This document shows positions 16,798-25,103 of a DNA stretch of 64,000 bases, piece after piece. Source of the DNA: Nonomuraea cavernae (GTDB lineage Bacteria > Actinomycetota > Actinomycetes > Streptosporangiales > Streptosporangiaceae); the NCBI RefSeq assembly GCF_014646355.1, contig NZ_BMNH01000002.1, forward strand, positions 234,069 to 298,068, given 5' to 3'. The notes below the pieces were generated by a model that saw only the letters and a list, made by a program, of their open reading frames with translations, searched no databases and was not told where the DNA came from. A program made the translations under genes and the position numbers. Within the stretch, counting starts at the first letter, position 1. Each line of letters opens with the position of its first letter.

Positions 16798-18456
16798 TCA
16801 GCCCACCGCCGCGCGGACCGCCTCCAGGGCGGCGTCGCGCAGGCGGGCGTGCAGCTCGGCGTTCGCCTCGCGGTCGGTGCGGACCTCCACCACCCGCGGC
16901 CCCTCGCCCCGCAGCGCCTTGGGCAGCTCCGTGACCTCCTCCACCAGGGTGTACGGGGTGCCGGTCGAGGCGGCCACGTAGCCGAGGTCCACCCCGTGCG
17001 GCGTGCCGAAGACCCGTTCGAACGGGTCGCGGACCGCCGCCTGGGGCAGCAGCGAGAAGATCCCGCCGCCGTCGTTGTTGACCACCACCAGGCACAGGTC
17101 CGGGCGCGGCTCGCGGGGCCCGAGGATCAGGCCGTTCTGGTCGTGCAGGAACGACAGGTCGCCGATGAGCGCGTAGGACGGCCCGTTGTGCGCGAGCGCC
17201 GCCCCCATGGCCGTGGAGACCACGCCGTCGATGCCCGACGCGCCCCGGTTGGCCAGCAGCCGCAGCCCGCGACGCGGTCGCATCGCCTGGTCGAGGTCGC
17301 GGATCGGCATCGAGGAGCCGGCGACCAGCAGAGAGCCGTTGGGCAGCGCGTCGACCAGGTCCCGGGCGATCCGCGGCTCGCTCGTCCCCGACATGTCGAG
17401 CAGCTCGTCCACGGCCGTACGGGCGGCGGCGTCGGCCTGTCGCCAGGAGTGCAGCCAGCTGTCGTCGCCCGAGGCCACCGGGATCTCGACCGCCTGCGCC
17501 ACCTGGGTGGCCGAGCGGGTGGGGTCGGGCCAGCGGTCGAGGTCGGCGGCCACCACGATGTGCTCGCCGGCCTGCCCCAGCCACGACAGCAACGGCCGCG
17601 ACAGCCCGGGCCGGCCGAGCGTGACGACCACGTCGGGCACGTGCGCGTCGGCGAACTCGGGGGTGCCCAGCAGGTAGTGGTAGGTGGAGATGGCGTGGTC
17701 GCCGTAGCGGCCACCGCCGCTCGGCTCCGACAGCACCGGCCAGCCGGCCATCCCGGCCGCGGCGACGTAGCGGCGCACGTTGACCGCGCCGTCGCCGACC
17801 ACGAGCACGCCGCGCCGGGTCGGCGGGAGGTGCAGGGCGACGGGCGGCGGCGCGACCCGGGTGCGCACCCAGGGGCCGCTCTCGGCGCCGTCGAGCGGCT
17901 CGCACCACCGGGTGTCGCCGTCGGGGATCAACGGCTCGCGGAAGGCCAGGTTGAGGTGCACGGGGCCGGCTCCGGCGGGGCCGTGGGCGCGCTGGTAGGC
18001 GCGGCAGGCCAGCGAACGCCAGTAGGCCACCTGCCCGGGGCGCTCCTCGGGCACGCCGACCTCGGCGAACCAGCGGGCGGCCGGGCCGTACATCTTGATC
18101 TGGTCGATGGTCTGGTTGGCTCCGGTGCCGCGCAGCTCGGGCGGGCGGTCGGCGGTCAGCACGAGCAGCGGCACGCCCGACTCGCTCGCCTCGACGACGG
18201 CGGGATGGAAGTTGGCGGCGGCCGTGCCGGAGGAGCAGATGAGCGCGACCGGCCGCTCCGAGCGCCGGGCCAGCCCGACCGCCAGGTAGGAGGCCGACCG
18301 CTCGTCGACGCGCACGTGCAGCCGGACCCGCGACTCGGCGTGCAGGGCCAGCGCGAGCGGCGCCGAGCGCGAGCCCGGCGCCAGGACGACGTCGGTCAGG
18401 CCGCATCGCACCAGCTCGTCGACCAGAACGGTGGCCAGCGCGGTGGCGGGGTTCAC
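16798..18456 (-). CDS. menD: SEPHCHC synthase (menaquinone pathway)
   Basis: Thiamine-diphosphate enzyme that condenses isochorismate with 2-oxoglutarate, the second step of menaquinone synthesis. The 552-residue protein begins VNPATALATVLVDELVRCGLTDVVLAPGSRSAPLALAL, diagnostic of MenD. The ThDP and Mg site is ALIGDLSFLHDQNGL ... LVVVNNDGGGIFSLLPQ. ICSSGTAAANFHPAVVEA is the N-terminal domain signature. The GTG start at 18456 is 7 nt after GGAGG and overlaps the menC stop by 4 nt (GTGA), so the two are translationally coupled. The stop codon adjoins an 8-bp repeat array. Confidence 0.95.
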   Translation of the reverse strand: MNPATALATVLVDELVRCGLTDVVLAPGSRSAPLALALHAESRVRLHVRVDERSASYLAVGLARRSERPVALICSSGTAAANFHPAVVEASESGVPLLVLTADRPPELRGTGANQTIDQIKMYGPAARWFAEVGVPEERPGQVAYWRSLACRAYQRAHGPAGAGPVHLNLAFREPLIPDGDTRWCEPLDGAESGPWVRTRVAPPPVALHLPPTRRGVLVVGDGAVNVRRYVAAAGMAGWPVLSEPSGGGRYGDHAISTYHYLLGTPEFADAHVPDVVVTLGRPGLSRPLLSWLGQAGEHIVVAADLDRWPDPTRSATQVAQAVEIPVASGDDSWLHSWRQADAAARTAVDELLDMSGTSEPRIARDLVDALPNGSLLVAGSSMPIRDLDQAMRPRRGLRLLANRGASGIDGVVSTAMGAALAHNGPSYALIGDLSFLHDQNGLILGPREPRPDLCLVVVNNDGGGIFSLLPQAAVRDPFERVFGTPHGVDLGYVAASTGTPYTLVEEVTELPKALRGEGPRVVEVRTDREANAELHARLRDAALEAVRAAVG

Positions 18457-19364
18457 AGTGACGCCTCCTGCATCCGGCGAAGCCACGAGGGAGATTCGAT
18501 CTCAAATGCCGACAAATGCTCATAATTTACGTCAGGACGCCGTACCGCCAGCCGGCCGTCCACCGGCACCAGCGAGTCGGCCACCACGTCCCCCGACAGC
18601 AGCGACATCGTGCCGAGCCCGCACGCGTAGGGCAGCTCGGGCAACGCGGCGGCCAGCGCGAGCCCCGCGGCCAGCCCCACCGAGGTCTCCACGGCGCTCG
18701 ACACCACGGCGGGCAGCCCGCACGCCTCGACCACGCGCAGCGCCTCACGCACCCCGCCGAGCGGCTGCACCTTGACCACCGCGATGTCGGCCGCCTCGGC
18801 GGCTCTGACCCGCAGGGGGTCCTCGGCCCGCCGGATGGACTCGTCGGCGGCGACCGGCACGTCGCAGGCCCGCCGCACCGCGGCCAGCTCGTCGAGCGTG
18901 GCGCACGGCTGCTCGGCGTATTCGAGGCCGAACCGGTCGAGCTCCTTCAGCCGCCGCACCGCCTGGCCGACGTCCCACGCGCCGTTGGCGTCGACGCGCA
19001 GCGCGCCCGACGGGCCGAGGGCGTCACGCACCGCCTCCACCCTGGCCAGGTCGTCGGCGAAGCTCTGGCCCGGCTCGGCCACCTTGACCTTGGCCGTGCC
19101 GCAGCCCGAGTCTCGCACCATCCCGAAGGCCCGCTCGGGGCCGACGGCGGGCACGGTCGTGTTGACCGGGACACTGTCGCGCACCGGCTCCGGCCAGCCC
19201 TCGAAGGCGGCCTCGCGGGCGCACGCCAGCCAGCGCGCGCACTCGCGCGGACCGTACTCGGGGAACGGCGAGAACTCGCCCCACCCGGCCGGGCCGTGCA
19301 GCAGGAGTCCTTCCCTGACGATCTGCCCGCGGAAGCGTGTCCGCATGGGAATCCGGAAGACCAC
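18453..19364 (-). CDS. menC: o-Succinylbenzoate synthase (menaquinone pathway)
   Basis: Enolase-superfamily dehydratase that converts SHCHC to o-succinylbenzoate. The 303-residue protein has IPMRTRFRGQIVREG at the N terminus, the catalytic Lys pair in GTAKVKVAEPG, metal ligands in LRVDANGAWD, EYAEQPC and VAADES, and the second Lys in IAVVKVQPLGG. The GTG at 19364 is chosen because it gives the VVFRIPMRTRFRG start seen in actinobacterial MenC; the ATG at 19346 is possible. It overlaps menD by 4 nt and is divergent from menE, with only 64 bp between them, so both promoters share that gap. Confidence 0.92.
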   Translation of the reverse strand: MVFRIPMRTRFRGQIVREGLLLHGPAGWGEFSPFPEYGPRECARWLACAREAAFEGWPEPVRDSVPVNTTVPAVGPERAFGMVRDSGCGTAKVKVAEPGQSFADDLARVEAVRDALGPSGALRVDANGAWDVGQAVRRLKELDRFGLEYAEQPCATLDELAAVRRACDVPVAADESIRRAEDPLRVRAAEAADIAVVKVQPLGGVREALRVVEACGLPAVVSSAVETSVGLAAGLALAAALPELPYACGLGTMSLLSGDVVADSLVPVDGRLAVRRPDVNYEHLSAFEIESPSWLRRMQEASL

Positions 19365-19428
19365 GGGAGAACGCGTCACGACCCTCCCAGCGCCTCTGTC
19401 CGACCTTGTCGCCACTAACCTTACGAGC

Positions 19429-20574
19429 ATGCCGAGCAAGCCGTCGCATCCGGATCGTCCGTTGCGTGCTGTTGTGCAGCCGCCTGGTCTCGAGCTGTTC
19501 GAGGCGATTCGCGATGCTTTGTCCGGCGAGGGTCCGGCAATCCTGCCCCTCTCCCCCGACCACGCCGAGGCGGCGCTCGCCGCGCTGCGCCCCACCGACG
19601 TCGACGGCGTCCCCCGGGCCGGCGGCGAGGGCGTGCCCGCCGACGTGGCCGTGGTGATCGCCACCAGTGGCAGCACCGGCGCCCCCAAGGGCGTGTTGCT
19701 CTCCGCGACCGCGCTGCGCGCCTCGGCCGCGGCGTCGCTGCGGCGGCTGGAGGCGGCCAAGGGCGAGCGCTGGCTGTGCTGCCTGCCGCTGTCCCACGTG
19801 TCCGGGCTGCAGGTGCTGGTCCGCGCCCTGCTGAGCGAGACCGAGCCGATCGTCCACCCGCGCTTCGACCCCCGCGGGGTGCTCGACTCGGGCGCCGACC
19901 ACGTGTCGCTGGTGCCCACGCAGTTGCACCGGCTGGTCGAGCTGGGCGCCGACCTGTCGGTGTTCCGCACGATCCTGCTCGGCGGCGCCGCCCCGCGTCC
20001 CGGCCTGCTGGCCGAGGCCCGTGATCTCGGCGCCCGGGTGGTCACGACGTACGGGATGAGCGAGACCTGCGGCGGCTGCGTGTACGACGGCCAGCCCCTT
20101 TACAATGTAGATCTCAAAATCGGTGACGACGGGCTGATCCGGGTCGCCGGGCCCGTGCTGTTCTCGGGCTACCGGTCCGGCGAGCCGGCGCCCCTCGACG
20201 GCGGCTGGTTCGTCACCTCCGACCTGGGCGAGCTGCACGGGGGCCGGCTGCGGGTGCTCGGACGCGCCGACGACGTCATCAACACCGGCGGCGAGAAGGT
20301 GGTGGCCGGGGCGGTCGCGGGCGTCCTCGGCGAGCATCCCGCGATCGCCGACGTGGCCGTGGTCGGCTCGCCCCACCCCGAGTGGGGCGAGGTCGTGGTC
20401 GCCGTCGTGGTGCCCGCCGATCCCGCGAGCCCGCCCACGCTCTCCCAGCTCCGCGCCTACTCCAGCGACCGCCTGCCGGCCTACGCCGCGCCCCGTGAGC
20501 TCCGGCTGACGTCCCGGTTGCCGCTGTTGCCCAACGGCAAGACCGATCTCGTACGACTAAGGTCAGGAACCTGA
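19429..20574 (+). CDS. menE: o-Succinylbenzoate-CoA ligase (menaquinone pathway)
   Basis: AMP-forming ligase that activates o-succinylbenzoate to its CoA ester, the substrate of MenB. The 381-residue protein is short for an ANL enzyme but typical of actinobacterial MenE. Motifs are VVIATSGSTGAPKGVLLS (P-loop), VVTTYGMSETCGGCVYDG, the hinge/domain-break Asp in LGRADDVINTGGEKV and the C-terminal Lys in PLLPNGKTDLVRL. The ATG at 19429 lies 8 nt after TAACCT, so it is leaderless. It is divergent from menC-menD. menB, menH and menA are not in the window. Confidence 0.92.
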   Translation: MPSKPSHPDRPLRAVVQPPGLELFEAIRDALSGEGPAILPLSPDHAEAALAALRPTDVDGVPRAGGEGVPADVAVVIATSGSTGAPKGVLLSATALRASAAASLRRLEAAKGERWLCCLPLSHVSGLQVLVRALLSETEPIVHPRFDPRGVLDSGADHVSLVPTQLHRLVELGADLSVFRTILLGGAAPRPGLLAEARDLGARVVTTYGMSETCGGCVYDGQPLYNVDLKIGDDGLIRVAGPVLFSGYRSGEPAPLDGGWFVTSDLGELHGGRLRVLGRADDVINTGGEKVVAGAVAGVLGEHPAIADVAVVGSPHPEWGEVVVAVVVPADPASPPTLSQLRAYSSDRLPAYAAPRELRLTSRLPLLPNGKTDLVRLRSGT

Positions 20575-20620
20575 CAGATCGCGAATGCGTCATAGTGGGC
20601 AGAGCACGAAAGGAGCCTTC

Positions 20621-20962
20621 ATGAACCGGTCCCGCAGGATGCTGGCCTCCGCGGCGGTCGTCGGTGTGATCGTCGTCGGCGGCGTCTCGGTAGCGGCCGC
20701 CGCCTCGGCGGGCAGGCTCCAGCAGGTCGGCGAGGAGACCGGAGCAGTGCTGGAGAAGGCGTCACCCTCCGGCGGGCCCCTCACCGACCAGATGACGGAG
20801 CTGACCTCGTCCCCCGAGCCGAGCGACGGCTTCGTCGTGTCGAAGGAGGTCAACCCTGACCCCGACGCGGCCGGCGACTACTGGACCGAGGACCGCATGG
20901 AGGACGCCGAGCCCATGCCGATGCCCGAGGTCAAGCCGGGCGAAATCGTCATCGGAGACTAG
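20621..20962 (+). CDS. Small exported protein of unknown function
   Basis: A 113-residue protein I do not recognise. It starts at ATG 20621 after GAAAGGAGCCTTC. A signal peptide or membrane anchor (RRMLASAAVVGVIVVGGVSVAAAASAG) is followed by an acidic, Pro-rich, low-complexity tail with no Cys (SPEPSDGFVVSKEVNPDPDAAGDYWTEDRMEDAEPMPMPEV). It probably sits outside the membrane. A strong terminator follows 6 bp after the stop codon. Confidence 0.7.
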   Translation: MNRSRRMLASAAVVGVIVVGGVSVAAAASAGRLQQVGEETGAVLEKASPSGGPLTDQMTELTSSPEPSDGFVVSKEVNPDPDAAGDYWTEDRMEDAEPMPMPEVKPGEIVIGD

Positions 20963-20968
20963 ACGCGG

Positions 20969-21000
20969 AGGGGTGGGTCGCCTTCGGGCGGTCCACCCCT
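20969..21000 (+). terminator. Strong hairpin terminator with UUCG tetraloop
   Basis: AGGGGTGG (20969-20976) pairs with CCACCCCT (20993-21000). The stem continues inward, with two G-T pairs, to close on C(TTCG)G at 20982-20987, about 14 bp in all. The following ATTTCC is weakly T-rich. It separates the small exported gene from the sigma factor gene. Confidence 0.8.
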
Positions 21001-21123
21001 ATTTCCTGCCTACGGGAACAAATCAGGCTATATGGCGTTATTGATACTGGTGCGCTGAGCGGCCGGGCCGCCCCACCACAACCTGCCTGACTCGCTTCTA
21101 CTCCGTATGGAGGAGGTGTCCTC

Positions 21124-22476
21124 ATGCCCCGAACCGCCGTGGCGAACCCACCCGCGCCCCTCGACCAGCTTCTTGACCGAGGGCGAGCACAGGGTCACCT
21201 CTCCCTGGCGGAGCTGCGCGGAGCGTTCGCCGAAGCCGGGATCAGCCCCGCCGACGGCCGGTCGATCCTGCGCGAACTCACCGACGCCGGCGTCAGCCTG
21301 GCCGCGGAGGACGAGCCGTCCCTCGGCACACCCGCCGCGAAGACCACCAAGAAGACCACCAAGCGGTCGACCAAGGCGAAGTCTACCGGCTCCCGCACCG
21401 CCGGCGCCAAAACCGAGCCCGAGGCGGCTCCCCAGGCCGTCGCCGAGGCCGCCGACCACAAACCCGAGGCCGAGGCCGAGCCCGAGCCCGAGCCCGACGT
21501 GATCGCCATGAACGCCGAGGAGGCCGAGCTGGAGAGCGAGGTCAACGACCTCGACGACACCCAGTCGGCCATGGGCGACTCCGTGCACACCTACCTCAAG
21601 TCCATCGGCCGCCGGAGCCTGCTCACCGCCGCCCAGGAGGTCGACCTGGCCAGGCGGATCGAGGCCGGCCTGTACGCGGAGTACAAGCTCGAGACCGCCG
21701 ACGACCTCTCGCCCGACGACCGCGAGGACCTGCTGATGGTCGCCGAGGACGGCAAGGAGGCCAAGAACCACATGCTGGAGGCCAACCTCCGGCTCGTGGT
21801 CTCGGTCGCCAAGAAGTACACCGACCGCGGCATGTCCCTGCTCGACGTGGTCCAGGAAGGCAACCTGGGCCTGATCCGGGCCGTGGAGAAGTTCGACTAC
21901 AGCAAGGGCTTCAAGTTCTCCACCTACGCCATGTGGTGGATCAGGCAGGCCATCCAGCGCGGCTTCGCCGACTCCGCCCGTACCATCCGGCTGCCGGTGC
22001 ACGTGCTGGAGATGCTGTCCAAGCTGTCGCGCATCGAGCGCGACATGCACCAGCGCCTGGGCCGCGAGCCCACGCCGGAGGAGCTGGCCGTCGAGCTGGA
22101 CAAGACACCCGACCAGGTCGAGGAGCTGCTGCGGACCAGCCGCCAGCCCATCTCGCTCAACGCGACCATCGGCGAGGACGGTGAGACCACGATCGGCGAC
22201 CTCATCGAGGACGTCGACTCGCCCGAGGCGTCGGAGATCGTCGACCGCCAGCTACTGGGCGACCAGCTGCGCGGCGTCCTCGAGAACCTCTCGCCGCGCG
22301 AGTCGAAGATCATGGCTCTGCGCTTCGGCCTGGTGGACGGCAAGCCGCACACGCTCGACGAGATCGGCAAGCATCTCGGCCTGACCCGTGAGCGCATCCG
22401 CCAGCTCGAGAAGGAGTCGCTCTCCAAGCTGCGCCACCCGAGCAACACCCGCCCGTTGCTCGACTGGGCCAGCTGA
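21124..22476 (+). CDS. RpoD-family RNA polymerase sigma factor
   Basis: A 450-residue sigma70-family factor. Residues 1-70 resemble sigma region 1.1. Residues 75-135 are a low-complexity linker, first Lys/Thr-rich (AAKTTKKTTKRSTKAKS) then Glu/Pro-rich. Region 1.2 to 2 begins DSVHTYLKSIGRRSLLTAAQEVDLARRIEAG, core binding is VVSVAKKYTDRGMSLLDVVQEGNLGLIRAVEKFDYSKGFKFSTYAMWWIRQAIQR (2.1-2.4), and region 4.2 is LTRERIRQLEKESLSKLRHPS. This makes it a group 1 or group 2 factor. Region 3 (RGFADSARTIRLPVHVLEMLSKL) and the ending LLDWAS differ from Streptomyces HrdB. Whether it is the principal factor cannot be decided here. The start follows GGAGGAGG. Confidence 0.9.
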   Translation: MPRTAVANPPAPLDQLLDRGRAQGHLSLAELRGAFAEAGISPADGRSILRELTDAGVSLAAEDEPSLGTPAAKTTKKTTKRSTKAKSTGSRTAGAKTEPEAAPQAVAEAADHKPEAEAEPEPEPDVIAMNAEEAELESEVNDLDDTQSAMGDSVHTYLKSIGRRSLLTAAQEVDLARRIEAGLYAEYKLETADDLSPDDREDLLMVAEDGKEAKNHMLEANLRLVVSVAKKYTDRGMSLLDVVQEGNLGLIRAVEKFDYSKGFKFSTYAMWWIRQAIQRGFADSARTIRLPVHVLEMLSKLSRIERDMHQRLGREPTPEELAVELDKTPDQVEELLRTSRQPISLNATIGEDGETTIGDLIEDVDSPEASEIVDRQLLGDQLRGVLENLSPRESKIMALRFGLVDGKPHTLDEIGKHLGLTRERIRQLEKESLSKLRHPSNTRPLLDWAS

Positions 22477-22484
22477 CCCGCGAA

Positions 22485-22515
22485 GAAAGCCCCGGCCGAG
22501 GTGGCCGGGGCTTTC
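22485..22515 (+). terminator. Terminator after the sigma factor gene
   Basis: A 13-bp stem GAAAGCCCCGGCC (22485-22497) pairs perfectly with GGCCGGGGCTTTC (22503-22515) around a 5-nt loop, 8 bp after the stop codon. CTTTCT gives a short T-run. It may serve both directions, because the next gene converges on it. Confidence 0.85.
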
Positions 22516-22546
22516 TCGCGTCGCCGGCCCCCTGGGGGCCCGCCGA

Positions 22547-22942
22547 TCAGAAGGTGGGCACCAGGCGCGGCACGCGCGGGATGCCCGACAGCCGGTTGTC
22601 CTCGCGCAGCGTGCGCAGCCGCTCCACCTCGGAGGTCCACATGGCCCCGGCCGGCGTCGCCCTGGCCTTGCGTCGGGCGATGCGGTCGTCATAGGACGTG
22701 ACGCCGAACGTGCTCCGCTGCCCCGCCTCGGCCGCCCGCAGCGCCTCGGTCAGCGCCCGGTCGAACGCCAGCCCGGCGGCGCGCAACTCGACCTCGTCGG
22801 CGTCACCGGCCCGCAGCTCGCGCACGACCTGCTCGGCCTGCCTGGCCTTCTCCAGCAGCTGAGGGTAGCTCTTGGAGATCTCCAGGTCCGCGTGGTAGCG
22901 GACCTCGGCCTCGCGGCTCACCCGCGGACGGAAAAACGCCAT
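22547..22942 (-). CDS. Conserved hypothetical protein, probably helical
   Basis: A 131-residue protein I do not recognise. It is charged, without signal peptide, Cys or membrane segment. Heptad-like helices span about residues 15-70 (YHADLEISKSYPQLLEKARQAEQVVRELRAGDADEVELRAAGLAFDRALTEALRAAE), and a basic C-terminal third ends RIPRVPRLVPTF-like. It starts at the ATG at 22942 and converges on the sigma factor terminator. A gap of 113 bp to the divergent TetR gene holds both promoters. Confidence 0.65.
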   Translation of the reverse strand: MAFFRPRVSREAEVRYHADLEISKSYPQLLEKARQAEQVVRELRAGDADEVELRAAGLAFDRALTEALRAAEAGQRSTFGVTSYDDRIARRKARATPAGAMWTSEVERLRTLREDNRLSGIPRVPRLVPTF

Positions 22943-23034
22943 CGACTCTGCCCCTTCGCCCCAACGGCTCGATTACCGCGACCAGGGTACGCGCTCCGGC
23001 GACACGCGGCGCAATCGGACCGGCGCGACGCCCT

Positions 23035-23048
23035 TTACATAGTAAGAT
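23035..23048 (+). promoter_or_regulatory. TetR promoter with overlapping palindrome
   Basis: The palindrome TTAC-ATA-GTAA (23035-23045) overlaps a good -10 hexamer TAAGAT (23043-23048), which ends 7 nt before the ATG at 23056. A TetR dimer bound here would block its own transcription (inference). Confidence 0.5.
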
Positions 23049-23055
23049 GATCTCC

Positions 23056-23616
23056 ATGCCCGCCAAGAGACCGCCCGTGCCCCTGTCCCGCGAGCGCATC
23101 ATCGAGGCCGCGCTGCACATCGCCGACACGCAGGGGCTGCGCCGGCTCACCATGCGCAGGCTCGGCGACGCCCTCCAGGTCGAGGCCATGGCCATCTACC
23201 ACCACCTGCCGAGGGGCAAGGAGGCGCTGATGGACGCGCTGGCCGAGCATGTGACGGCGGTCCACGTCGAGCAGGCGGCCACCTGGCAGGACACCGCCAG
23301 GGCCTGGTGCCGGGCGAGCCGCGAGCTGCTGCGCGACCACCCCGGCGTGCTCGCGCTGGCCCTCACGAAGCCGCCCAAGGGCGGCACCGCCGTGGCCGTC
23401 AGGGAGCAGACGGAGCAGCTCGCCGACGGCGGCCTGGACGACGCGGCCGAGGCCGTGCGAGCCCTGCGCGCCTACGTCTTCGGCAGCGTGGCGGTGGAGG
23501 TGCAGCAGTCGGGCTGGGCCGACCCCGAGGTCGACGAGTGGATCAGGCGCGACGAGCGGGCCGACCTCGACTTCGAGCGCGGGCTGGAGGCCTTGCTACG
23601 GGGCTTGCGAACCTAG
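23056..23616 (+). CDS. TetR-family transcriptional regulator
   Basis: A 186-residue repressor. The N-terminal HTH is RERIIEAALHIADTQGLRRLTMRRLGDALQVEAMAIYHHLPRGKEALMDALAEHV (residues 11-65). This form, with MAIYHHL, is typical of the TetR(class)/TetR_C_1-like group. The C-terminal helical domain has WADPEVDEW and DFERGLEALLRGL. Of two in-frame ATGs (23047 and 23056) I chose 23056, because TAAGAT at 23043-23048 would place transcription start there; the earlier ATG lies inside the -10 box. Its target may be only itself. Confidence 0.87.
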   Translation: MPAKRPPVPLSRERIIEAALHIADTQGLRRLTMRRLGDALQVEAMAIYHHLPRGKEALMDALAEHVTAVHVEQAATWQDTARAWCRASRELLRDHPGVLALALTKPPKGGTAVAVREQTEQLADGGLDDAAEAVRALRAYVFGSVAVEVQQSGWADPEVDEWIRRDERADLDFERGLEALLRGLRT

Positions 23617-23658
23617 TGGGCGTGTCGAGCTTGGACCGTTATCCTGCATAAGGCACGC

Positions 23659-23740
23659 TGTGTCGAAGGTCACACGATGGCGCATCCTCCTCTAACAGTC
23701 CTAACGGACTATGTCGGATCGTGTGACATACGCCTCACAC
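23659..23740. promoter_or_regulatory. CRP-like palindromes before the DUF5999 gene
   Basis: TGTGTcgaaggTCACA (23659-23674) differs by one base from the classical TGTGA-N6-TCACA CRP site, and fits the GTG-N6-GNCAC form described for Streptomyces Crp. A second inverted repeat, GTGTGA-N8-TCACAC (23721-23740), lies 47 bp further on, with a wider spacer. Both are inside the 200-bp gap before the DUF5999 gene at 23817. No other gene is seen in the gap. Confidence 0.5.
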
Positions 23741-23816
23741 TTGCTACAACGACCAACCCGAGCCGCTCCCGTCCTTGCAACGCGGGGGCCATCCACGAGA
23801 TATCGGAGGCACGCCG

Positions 23817-24008
23817 ATGTGCCCGCACGACCCGGCCTGTCCGTCTGCCGAGGCGCCCGACCGTGAGGCCGCACGCACCCTCGCGAGCCACCCCGAGCAG
23901 GGGTGGAGCCTCCTCTGCAACGGCGTGGTCCTGTTCGAGGACACCGGGGAGCTGCTGCCTGGCGGCACCGCCATCGCACCCCACCGCCCTGTGGTGGGCG
24001 CCGCCTGA
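23817..24008 (+). CDS. DUF5999 family small protein
   Basis: A 63-residue protein that matches a small conserved actinomycete family (DUF5999): CPHDPACPSAEAPDREAARTLASHPEQGWSLLCNGVVLFEDTGELLPGG. Cys at 2, 8 and 33 plus His at 4 and 24 could bind a metal; this is speculation. The function is unknown. The ATG at 23817 follows CGGAGG by 7 nt. The long upstream region with CRP-like palindromes suggests tight regulation. It converges on the hydrolase gene, with 1 bp between stop codons. Confidence 0.85.
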   Translation: MCPHDPACPSAEAPDREAARTLASHPEQGWSLLCNGVVLFEDTGELLPGGTAIAPHRPVVGAA

Positions 24009-24009
24009 C

Positions 24010-24600
24010 TCAGGCGTAACGGACGATCCACTCCGCTACCACCTCGCCCACCCGGGCGGGGTCCTTCTTCAGGTCATGTCCCTCTCCGGGCAGCACGACC
24101 AGCCGTGCCGCGTCGGCCGCCTCGGGCACGCCGAACGGATCCCGGTCCCCGTTGACCACGAGCACGTCCACCCCGGCGTCGCGCAGCTCGTCGGCCCTGG
24201 AACGTTCCGGCCTGCCCGGCGGATGCAGGGGGAAGGCCAGCGCCACCACCGCGACCGCGCCGACGGCCCGCGCGGTGCGGCAGGCGACCCGGGCGCCGTT
24301 GCTCCGCCCGCCCTGCACCAGCGGCAACTCCGGCCACCGGGCCCGCAGCTCGCCGAGCACCACGCCCCAGGCCTCGTCCTGCCGGACGGCCGAGCCGGGC
24401 GCTCGGGCCCCCGCCAGCCGGAACGGCTGCGTCACCCGCGCCACGCTGGCCCCCACGCCCAGCGCCGCGTCGCGCACCGCCAGCAGGTCGGGCGCGTCCA
24501 CTCCCCCGGCCGAACCATGGGTCAGCACCAGCAGCATCCTGGGCCGCTCCGCCTCATCGACCTCGACCGTCGCCGGACCACGCGGCGTCTCCACCTTCAT
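24010..24600 (-). CDS. Alpha/beta-hydrolase of the KANSL3/Tex30 type
   Basis: A 196-residue hydrolase. VLTHGSAGGVDAPDL is the oxyanion region, VQGGRSNGARVACRTA carries the nucleophile elbow (G-R-S-N-G), VVNGDRDPFGVP holds the acid, and LPGEGHDLKKDP the catalytic His. This order matches the Tex30/KANL3-like (dienelactone-hydrolase-related) group, whose substrates are not known in bacteria. The ATG at 24600 is preferred; it lies 8 nt after TACGGT and has no ribosome binding site. An earlier ATG at 24633 is possible. Confidence 0.78.
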   Translation of the reverse strand: MKVETPRGPATVEVDEAERPRMLLVLTHGSAGGVDAPDLLAVRDAALGVGASVARVTQPFRLAGARAPGSAVRQDEAWGVVLGELRARWPELPLVQGGRSNGARVACRTARAVGAVAVVALAFPLHPPGRPERSRADELRDAGVDVLVVNGDRDPFGVPEAADAARLVVLPGEGHDLKKDPARVGEVVAEWIVRYA

Positions 24601-24683
24601 GGGCAGCACCGTACTCAGGGAGGAGGGCGGCATGCCCCTCAGGTGGGATGACGGCGTGCCGCCCCTCGGGGAGGATGGGCTTC

Positions 24684-25031
24684 ATGCCGGACCACCGACC
24701 CATCCGTGAGGATCTCCAGGCGACGCTCGACGCCCGCCGCGACCTCGGCCCCGACTACGAGGCGGCGCTGGTCGACTCGTTCGCCGAACGGCTCGACGCG
24801 ACGATCGCGGCCCGGGTGAGCGCCGAGCTGCACCGTCATGGCCCAGCGCCGCGCCCGTCCAAGGGCCCCGGCGCCTCGATGATCCCGCTCGCGCTGGGCT
24901 CCATGGGCCTGGGCGTCCCGCTGACCGCCATCGCCTCGGCCAACGCCGGCCTGCTCGGCCTCGCCGTCACCTGGATGGCCATCGCGATCATCAACATCGC
25001 CGCCGCCATGGCCATCATGCGCCGCGGCTGA
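24684..25031 (+). CDS. Small membrane protein of unknown function
   Basis: A 115-residue protein. Residues 1-60 are hydrophilic and resemble the conserved actinobacterial segment DLQATLDARRDLGPDYEAALVDSFAERLDATIAARV that precedes membrane anchors. Two hydrophobic segments follow (MIPLALGSMGLGVPLTAIA and GLLGLAVTWMAIAIINIAAAMAIM). The start at ATG 24684 follows GGGGAGGA. It is probably membrane-bound with the N terminus inside. A short GC-rich direct repeat (CGCCGGGCGGG) lies between its stop and 25100. Confidence 0.75.
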   Translation: MPDHRPIREDLQATLDARRDLGPDYEAALVDSFAERLDATIAARVSAELHRHGPAPRPSKGPGASMIPLALGSMGLGVPLTAIASANAGLLGLAVTWMAIAIINIAAAMAIMRRG

Positions 25032-25103
25032 CCGCGCGAGCAGGCGCCGCCGGGCGGGACAGACGCCGGGCGGGGTGGGCGGGCGCCGGGCGGGCGAAGC
25101 GCG

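Noticed and set aside
20098..20111. TTTACAATGTAGAT inside menE, similar to the palindrome at the TetR promoter (23035)
   Set aside because: It encodes the conserved LYNVDLK segment of MenE, so the similarity is probably chance.
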